From: an uncultured Sphingomonas sp.
GTDB taxonomy: Bacteria; Pseudomonadota; Alphaproteobacteria; Sphingomonadales; Sphingomonadaceae
Reading direction: 5' to 3'
Assembly: GCF_913777625.1 (NCBI RefSeq)
Contig: NZ_CAJYTI010000040.1
Location: 186,001-250,000 of the forward strand
DNA: 64,000 nt
Shown here: piece after piece, positions 58,140 to 64,000 of the stretch
Layout: each line of letters begins with the position of its first letter
Numbering within the stretch: position 1 is the first letter of the stretch
Notes under the pieces: model-generated
Told to the model about the DNA's origin: nothing
Seen by the model: the letters and a program-made list of their open reading frames with translations, nothing else
The model's database searches: none
Program-made: the position numbers and the translations under genes

Positions 58140-59576
58140 TCAGCGGTTGGCAGCCCGCAAATCCGCCGGCGTGCTGCCCGAGGCGAGGAACAGCGCGACG
58201 CTGTCCGCCAGCCGTGCACCCTTGGCCTGGACCAGCTGCACCGATGCCTGCGACGCCGCCGATGCCGCGTTGAGCAGCTGGAGCGTGCCGAGCGCGCCGA
58301 GCTCCACCTGCCGGCGCGTCATCGCCAGCGTGCGGCTGGCCGCCGCATCGGCACGGGCGGCAGCGTCCAGCGCCGCGGCATCGGTGCGCAGCCCGGCGAT
58401 CGCATCGTCGACATCGAGGAACGCCTGCAGCGCGGTCGCGCGATACTGCGCCTTGGCCTCTTCCAGCGCCGCTTCCGCCGCGCGCTGCTCGTGCTTCAGC
58501 TGGCCGGCATGGAAGATCGGCTGGGTCACCCCGCCGAGGATCGTGAAGAAGGGATTGCCGTCCTTGAACATGTCGAGGAAGTTGGTCGCCGATCCGCCGG
58601 CATTGCCGGTCAGCGTGAACGACGGCAGCCGCGCGGCGATCGCCGAGCCGACATCGGCCGCCGCGCCCTTCACCTGTGCTTCGGCCGCGCGCACGTCCGG
58701 ACGCGCCGCGACGATGTCCGCCGGCAGCGCGACCGGCAGGCTGGCCGGCAGATGCAGCTCGGCAAGGCTCGGCAGATCGGTCACCGTGCCCGGTGCCTGG
58801 CCGGTCAGCGTCGCGATCAGCCCGGCCTGGTGCCGGGCCTGGCGCTCGAGCGGCGGCAGCGTCGCCTCGATCGTCGCCAATGCGGTCTGTTGCGCGCCGA
58901 CGTCCGCCTCGCCGATGTCGCCGAGCGCGCGGCGCTTTTCGAGCAGGCTGACGAGGTCGCGATTGTCGCGGATCGCGGCCTGCGTCGCCTCGATCTGTGC
59001 GGTCAGCGCGGCGTGCTGGATCACCGCCAGCACCAGGTTGGCGATGGCGGTTGCCTGCGCGGCGTGCAGCCGGTGGCCCGCGACCTCCGCCGCCGCGCGT
59101 GCCGAACGCACCTTGTTGCGGCCTGCCCCGAACAGATCGAGCGGATAGGCGACGGTCAGTTGCGCGGTGTGGAGCGTGTAGAGATAGTCGTTCTGGTCGG
59201 CGAGCGGGCCGGACAGCGCCTTGGAGATGCGCGTGCGCTGCGCCTGATAGCTCGCGTCGACCTGCGGCCCGACGCTGCCCGAGGCGGCCTTCGCCAGTTC
59301 CTGCGCCTGGCGCAGATTGGCCTCGGCGCTGGCAAGATCGTTGTTATGGGCGAGCGCCTGGGCGACCAGCGCGTCGAGCCTGGCGCTGCCGAAACTCTGC
59401 CACCAGTTCGGCACCAGCGCCGGACCTGCGACGAGCTGCTGGGCCGCGCCGCTGGCCGGGGCGATCGTCCCCGGCATCTGGGCCGGCGGCGTCGGCACCG
59501 GGTTGGAGAGGTCGTGCGGGCCCACCGTGCAACCGGCGAGCAGGACGAGCGGGATCAGGGAATGCCGGCGCATCAT
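58140..59576 (-). CDS. NodT-type outer-membrane efflux factor
   Basis: A 478-residue lipoprotein of the TolC-like NodT family. MMRRHSLIPLVLLAGC ends in a lipidated cysteine at 16. Two repeats of long alpha-helical hairpins with beta-strand sections follow; WWQSFGSARLDALVAQALAH and YPLDLFGAGRNKVRSARAAA (first half) and TQPIFHAGQLKHEQRAAEA (second half) are typical. It is the outer-membrane channel of the tripartite pump. Its ATG overlaps the RND gene stop by four bases, and it is last in the operon. Confidence 0.92.
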   Translation of the reverse strand: MMRRHSLIPLVLLAGCTVGPHDLSNPVPTPPAQMPGTIAPASGAAQQLVAGPALVPNWWQSFGSARLDALVAQALAHNNDLASAEANLRQAQELAKAASGSVGPQVDASYQAQRTRISKALSGPLADQNDYLYTLHTAQLTVAYPLDLFGAGRNKVRSARAAAEVAGHRLHAAQATAIANLVLAVIQHAALTAQIEATQAAIRDNRDLVSLLEKRRALGDIGEADVGAQQTALATIEATLPPLERQARHQAGLIATLTGQAPGTVTDLPSLAELHLPASLPVALPADIVAARPDVRAAEAQVKGAAADVGSAIAARLPSFTLTGNAGGSATNFLDMFKDGNPFFTILGGVTQPIFHAGQLKHEQRAAEAALEEAKAQYRATALQAFLDVDDAIAGLRTDAAALDAAARADAAASRTLAMTRRQVELGALGTLQLLNAASAASQASVQLVQAKGARLADSVALFLASGSTPADLRAANR

Positions 59577-62500
59577 GCCTGCTCCGTTGGGGTGCCGTCG
59601 ACATGGTGCCGGCGGACGGTGTGGCCATGGGCGCCCTGGTGGCGCGAGAACTTCAGGATCAGCGGCGGCAGCACCAGCAGGATCAGCAGCGGGGCGAGCG
59701 TCATGCCGCCCACCACGACCAGCGCCAGCGGCTTCTGCACCTGACTGCCGATGCCGGTCGACACGGCGGCGGGCAACAGGCCGATCGCCGCGACGAGGCA
59801 GGTCATGATCACCGGTCGCAGCGAATGCTTCACCGTCGCCGCCATCGCGGTCTCGTGGTCCATGTCCTCGTTGACGTTCTGGTTGAACGTGCTGACGACG
59901 AGAATGCCGTCCATCACCGCGATGCCGAACAAGGCGACGAAGCCGATCGCGGCGGAGATGCTGAACGGCGTGCCCGTCAGCGCCAGCGCCAGCACCCCGC
60001 CGACCAGCGCCATCGGGATGACGCTGAACGCCAGCAGCGTGTCGCGCACCGAGCCGAAATTGGCGAACAGCAGCACGAGGATCAGCACCAGACTGATCGG
60101 CACCACCACCTCCAGCCGGTTGACGGCGTTGGTCAGGTTGCCGAGTTCGCCCGCCCATTCGAGATGATAGCCCGGCGGCAGCTGGACATGACGGGCGATG
60201 CGCGCCTGCGCCTCGCTGATCGTGCTGCCCAGATCGCGCCCGCGGACGCTGAACTTGATCGGGACATAGCGTTCCTGGTGCTCGCGATAGATGAACGAGG
60301 CACCCGAGGTGAGCTTCACCTGCGCCACTTCGGAGAGCGGCACCTGGATCAGCCCGTTGCCGGTCGGCGAGGGCGCGCCGATCTGGATGCGGCGGATCGA
60401 TTCGATGTCGTCGCGCTGCGCCTTGTCGAGGCGAACGACGATCGGGAAGTGCCGGTCGGTCGACTTCTCGTAGAGGTCGCCGCTCGACTGGCCGCCCACC
60501 GCGGCGGCGACGGTCGAATTGATGTCGTCCGGCGTCAGCCCGTAGCGGGCGGCCGCGGCGCGATCGACGTCGATCCGCACCGTCGGCTGGCCGAGCGAAT
60601 CGGAGATGCCGAGATCGGCCACGCCCTTCACCTGCGCCATCTGCGCCTTGATCTGGTTGGCGATCGACTCGAGAGTCTCGAGGTCGCTGCCATAGATCTT
60701 GAGCGAGTTGGAGCTCTTCACCCCCGACGATGCCTCTTCGACATTGTCCTGGATGTACTGCGAGAATTCGAACTCCACGCCCGGATATTTGGCGGCCAGC
60801 TTGGCCTGCACCTCGGCGGTGAGCTTTTCCTTGGTCATGCCCGCCGGCCAGGTGTTGAACGGCTTGAGCGGCGTGTAGAACTCCGCGTTGAAGAAGCCGG
60901 TGGGATCGGTGCCGTCATCGGGGCGGCCGTGCGTCGAGACGACGCGGTCGACCTCGGGATAGCTGGCGATGATCTTGCGGATGCCGTTCACCGCATCCTC
61001 ACCCGCCTCGAGCGAGATCGATGCGGGCAGGCTGGCGCGGATGTAGAGATTGCCCTCTTCCAGGTGCGGCAGGAACTCGACGCCGAGCACGCGGATCGTG
61101 GCGAAGGAGCCGATCACCAGCAGCGCGGCCAGCCCGAAGGTCAGGACGCGGTTGGCCATGGAGAAGGAAATCGCCGGCTCCAGCACGCGGCGGATCTGGC
61201 GCACCACCCAGGTGTCGACCTCCTTCAGCTTGTCCGGCAGCAGCAGCGCCGAGAGCACCGGGGAGACGGTGAACGCCGCGAGCAGGCCGCCGGCGATGGC
61301 ATAGGCATAGGTCTTCGCCATCGGACCGAAGATATGGCCTTCCACGCCCGTAAGCGTGAACAGCGGCAGGAAGCTGGCGATGATGATCGCGGCGGCGAAG
61401 AAGATGCCGCGGCTGACGTCGCTCGAGGCATGGAGGATCGCCGAGAAGCGATTGGCATGGCTGGCATGGATCCGCCCTTCGCTGATCGCCTGCGAGCGGT
61501 CCGCCAGCCGCCGATAGATCGCCTCCACCATGATCACCGCCGCATCGACGACGAGACCGAAATCGAGCGCACCGAGCGACAACAGGTTGGCCGATTCGCC
61601 CTGGATCACCAGGATCAGCACCGCGACCGAAAGCGCGAACGGAATGGTGATCGCGACGATCAGCGCACTGCGCAGGTCGCCGAGGAACAGATATTGGAGC
61701 GCGAAGATCAGGATCACGCCGACCAGCAGGTTCTCCATCACCGTGTGGGTGGTGACCGAGATCAGGTCCGAGCGATCATAGATACGCTCGATCTTCACGC
61801 CCGGCGGCAGAATGCCGGTGGTGTTGATCGTCTCGATCTCTTCCTTGACGCGGTTGATCGTCGGCAGCGACTGGGCGCCGCGCTGCATCAGCACGATGCC
61901 CATGACGATATCGTCGTCCTGGCCCTCGCCGGCCACGCCCAGGCGCGGCAGGTTGCCGATCTTCACCTGCCCCACGTCGCGCAGCAGCACCGGCGTGGTG
62001 CCGGCCGTGCCGACCAGCACGTTGTTGATCGCATCGACCGACTGGATCAGGCCGACGCCGCGGACGATCGCCGCCTGCTCGCCGAAATTGACCGTCTGCC
62101 CGCCGACATTGGCGTCGCTCTTGCCGATCGCGCTGAGCACCTGCGGCACGGTCACGCCGTGCGCGACCAGCTTGTCGCGATCGAGCTGGACTTCGTAGGA
62201 GCGCAGCTTGCCGCCCCAGCCGGTCACGTCGATCACGCCGGGAATGCGCTTGAAGCGGCGCTGGAGCACCCAGTCCTGGATGGTCTTGAGGTCCATCACC
62301 GAATAGCCGCTCGGGCCGGTCAGGCGATAACGGTAGATCTCGCCGATCGGACTGGTCGGCGAGATCAGCGGCTGGGCGTTGTTGGGCAGGTTGCCGAGCT
62401 GGGAGAGGCGGCCGAGCACCAGCTGCTGCGCCTGTTCGTGCGTCACGTCATAGCTGAACTGGATCTTCACGTCGGACAAGCCGAACAGCGAGATCGAGCG

Positions 62501-62743
62501 CACCGCGGTGAGGTGCGGCAGGCCGGCGATCGCCACTTCGATTGGGGTGGTGACGTTGCGCTCCATCTCCTCGGCGGAGATGCCGTCACTCTGCGTCACC
62601 AGCTCCACCATCGGCGGCACCGGATCGGGATAGGCCTCGATATTGAGGTTGAGGAAGCCGAGCACGCCCGCCGCGATCATCCCGATCAGCAGGGTCAGCA
62701 CCAGCATCCGCTGGCGCAGCGCCATTTCGACGAGGCGGTTCAT
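59573..62743 (-). CDS. CzcA-type heavy-metal RND efflux pump
   Basis: A 1056-residue inner-membrane pump with twelve transmembrane helices and two large periplasmic loops. The helix 4 proton-relay triad of CzcA is kept: D394, D400 and E407 in ALDFGLVVDAAVIMVE. Other familiar stretches are NIEAYPDPVPPMVE and VPLSEVAQVKL. It should export divalent metal ions such as Co, Zn or Cd, but the exact metal cannot be read from the sequence. The usual Asn after E407 is replaced by Ala (VEAIYRR). It overlaps by ATGA the adaptor upstream and NodT downstream. Confidence 0.9.
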   Translation of the reverse strand: MNRLVEMALRQRMLVLTLLIGMIAAGVLGFLNLNIEAYPDPVPPMVELVTQSDGISAEEMERNVTTPIEVAIAGLPHLTAVRSISLFGLSDVKIQFSYDVTHEQAQQLVLGRLSQLGNLPNNAQPLISPTSPIGEIYRYRLTGPSGYSVMDLKTIQDWVLQRRFKRIPGVIDVTGWGGKLRSYEVQLDRDKLVAHGVTVPQVLSAIGKSDANVGGQTVNFGEQAAIVRGVGLIQSVDAINNVLVGTAGTTPVLLRDVGQVKIGNLPRLGVAGEGQDDDIVMGIVLMQRGAQSLPTINRVKEEIETINTTGILPPGVKIERIYDRSDLISVTTHTVMENLLVGVILIFALQYLFLGDLRSALIVAITIPFALSVAVLILVIQGESANLLSLGALDFGLVVDAAVIMVEAIYRRLADRSQAISEGRIHASHANRFSAILHASSDVSRGIFFAAAIIIASFLPLFTLTGVEGHIFGPMAKTYAYAIAGGLLAAFTVSPVLSALLLPDKLKEVDTWVVRQIRRVLEPAISFSMANRVLTFGLAALLVIGSFATIRVLGVEFLPHLEEGNLYIRASLPASISLEAGEDAVNGIRKIIASYPEVDRVVSTHGRPDDGTDPTGFFNAEFYTPLKPFNTWPAGMTKEKLTAEVQAKLAAKYPGVEFEFSQYIQDNVEEASSGVKSSNSLKIYGSDLETLESIANQIKAQMAQVKGVADLGISDSLGQPTVRIDVDRAAAARYGLTPDDINSTVAAAVGGQSSGDLYEKSTDRHFPIVVRLDKAQRDDIESIRRIQIGAPSPTGNGLIQVPLSEVAQVKLTSGASFIYREHQERYVPIKFSVRGRDLGSTISEAQARIARHVQLPPGYHLEWAGELGNLTNAVNRLEVVVPISLVLILVLLFANFGSVRDTLLAFSVIPMALVGGVLALALTGTPFSISAAIGFVALFGIAVMDGILVVSTFNQNVNEDMDHETAMAATVKHSLRPVIMTCLVAAIGLLPAAVSTGIGSQVQKPLALVVVGGMTLAPLLILLVLPPLILKFSRHQGAHGHTVRRHHVDGTPTEQA

Positions 62744-63975
62744 TGCTCGAGGCCCGCCTCGTTCACGAACAGCGCGCCCTTGGCGACGATCCGGTCGCCG
62801 GGCTTGAGGCCGCCGAGCACGCGGGTCAGGCCGCCGTCGGTCTGGCCGATCTGCACGCTGCGGCCATAGAGCAGGCCGTCGGTCGCGCGCACCCACACGC
62901 GGGCGGTATCGCCCTCGTGGATTACCGACACGGCGGGGATCAGCACGCCCTGGCCGTTATCGACCGGGCGGCGGATCGTGAACGACGCGAACATCTGCGG
63001 CTTCAGCACGCCGCCGGGGTTGGCGATCGTCGCACGCACCGGCAGACGGTGCGTCGTCGGATCGAGCCCGGCGGCGACATTGTCGATCGTTGCGGTGAAC
63101 TGCTGGCCGGGCAGCGCCGGCGTGGTGACGACCACCTGATCGCCGACGCGGATGCTCGCCGCCTCGCTTTCGGCCAGCTGCGCGACCAGCCAGACCCGGG
63201 CGGGATCGGTGATCGTCATCAGCGGCGTGGTGTTGCCGCTGCTCAGGAACTGGCCCGGCGCGACGGCACGATCGGCAATGATACCCGAAACCGGCGAACG
63301 ATAGACGGTGTAGGCCGAGGTGCCGGCGCCCTCGGTATGGCCGAACAGCGCGAGACGATCCTGCGCGGCGCGCTGGGCGGATTCGGCCTGGCGCGCGGCG
63401 GACTGGGCGGCGACGAAATCGGCCTGGGCCTGGAGGTAATCCTTCATCGCGCCGCCGGCGGTCTCGGTGATCGCCTTCTGGCGGGCGAGATTCCCCTGCG
63501 CGATGCGCAGCGCCTCGACGGCGCTGGCACGCTGGGCACCGGCGGAAAGCAGCGTGTTGCGCGCGTCGATCAGCTCGGGCGAGGCGATGCGGAGCAGCGG
63601 CTGCCCGCGCGTCACGCGCTGGCCCGGCTCGACAAGCACCTGCAGCACCTGCCCGGAGAAGGGCAGTACGATCGGCGTGCTGTGATCCCCGTCCGCCTGG
63701 ATCGAGCCGCTGGCGCGGACCAGCTCCACATTGCTGCCGCCCTGCACCGTGACGAACTGCAGCTGCGCCATCTGCTGCGGCGTCGGGCGGAAGGCACCCG
63801 GCGGCAACGGCGCTTCCTGCACCGGCTTGGGCGCCATCATCGCCTGGACGGCATAGCCGAGAATCAGCAGCGCGATCACCGCGACGAAAATGACTGCGAG
63901 CAGCATGGCTTGGGCGCGCGGCAGCAGGCGGCGTGCTTCGGGCAGGCTGGTGTCTTGGTGGAGATGGTCCGTCAC
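62740..63975 (-). CDS. RND efflux periplasmic adaptor (membrane fusion protein)
   Basis: A 411-residue protein. One N-terminal transmembrane helix (about 25-46, AMLLAVIFVAVIALLILGYA) anchors the periplasmic part. Lipoyl-like half-motifs are VLPFSGQVLQVLVEPGQRV and YRSPVSGIIADRAVAPGQF, around a helical hairpin (about 145-205); the beta-barrel and membrane-proximal domains end with GGLKPGDRIVAKGALFVNEAG. It links the pump to NodT. The start is 25 bases from the right edge. It leads the operon; no regulator is visible before the window edge. Confidence 0.93.
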   Translation of the reverse strand: MTDHLHQDTSLPEARRLLPRAQAMLLAVIFVAVIALLILGYAVQAMMAPKPVQEAPLPPGAFRPTPQQMAQLQFVTVQGGSNVELVRASGSIQADGDHSTPIVLPFSGQVLQVLVEPGQRVTRGQPLLRIASPELIDARNTLLSAGAQRASAVEALRIAQGNLARQKAITETAGGAMKDYLQAQADFVAAQSAARQAESAQRAAQDRLALFGHTEGAGTSAYTVYRSPVSGIIADRAVAPGQFLSSGNTTPLMTITDPARVWLVAQLAESEAASIRVGDQVVVTTPALPGQQFTATIDNVAAGLDPTTHRLPVRATIANPGGVLKPQMFASFTIRRPVDNGQGVLIPAVSVIHEGDTARVWVRATDGLLYGRSVQIGQTDGGLTRVLGGLKPGDRIVAKGALFVNEAGLEQ

Positions 63976-64000
63976 GCGTTTCCCTTCACGGGTGCAATAT

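Noticed and set aside
58997..62869. Open plus-strand frame of 1290 codons antisense to the RND pump
   Set aside because: It mirrors the pump and NodT genes, has Arg/Asp/His-rich low-complexity translation and no start context.

Overview
The window is chromosomal DNA of a high-GC alphaproteobacterium, most likely Sphingomonas or a close relative. The grounds are a PEP-CTERM protein with the sphingomonad PEPxxWA form of the sorting signal, the neighbourhood Suv3-like helicase / S4 protein / FdxA / CarD, a large TonB-dependent receptor next to a TetR regulator and an MFS carrier, a glycan-use cluster, a ubiquinol-cytochrome c chaperone gene, and dispersed palindromic repeats of the GTCATTCCCGC type. 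Coding density is high. I see no rRNA, tRNA, insertion sequence, prophage or CRISPR array.

Layout. (1) 1-1387: a truncated secreted protein, a DoxX-like membrane protein and a cupin. (2) 1407-10448: a complete Kdp potassium system. Two tiny membrane proteins (one is KdpF), kdpA, kdpB, an unrelated outer-membrane protein gene, kdpC and kdpE run leftward, while kdpD runs rightward from a shared leader carrying a REP pair. (3) 10563-15054: a Crp/Fnr regulator facing a three-gene operon: a TIR-transmembrane-TPR protein, an unknown protein and a TPR / SLOG-like / degenerate-cyclase protein. This is the best candidate for an undescribed signalling or defence module. (4) 15157-20339: a PEP-CTERM phytase-like esterase, an M20 dipeptidase, the PdeM phosphoesterase, and a GIN-domain protein with an overlapping secreted partner. 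(5) 20451-29701: CarD, FdxA, S4 protein, Suv3-like helicase, an M23 peptidase, a HerA-like ATPase, and TIGR02186 plus TauE/SafE. (6) 29771-35148: an NfrA-like/NfrB-like pair, RcnB-like protein, BamE, the cytochrome bc1 chaperone, YceD/DUF177 and a membrane protein.

(7) 35180-39999: TetR, a TonB-dependent receptor and an MFS carrier, a likely substrate-responsive uptake unit with two related operator-like repeats. (8) 40039-49573: glycan degradation: a secreted LamG-GH2 hydrolase diverging from a ROK regulator, then fructokinase, GH3 beta-glucosidase and galactose mutarotase (the last two overlapping by ATGA). (9) 49720-58103: small conserved proteins, a TonB-like protein, DapD with a HAD nucleotidase, a subtilisin-type lipo-autotransporter with a long Pro/Thr linker, an aldose-epimerase-like protein and release factor 3. 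(10) 58140-63975: a three-gene heavy-metal RND efflux operon (adaptor, pump, outer-membrane factor) with ATGA overlaps.

Most genes are housekeeping or common sphingomonad accessory genes. The unusual parts are the TIR/SLOG/pseudocyclase operon, the interrupted kdp operon, the shortened NfrA partner, the lipo-autotransporter linker, and several unexplained inverted repeats including an orphan plus-strand terminator. All assignments come from reading the sequence; no database search was run.
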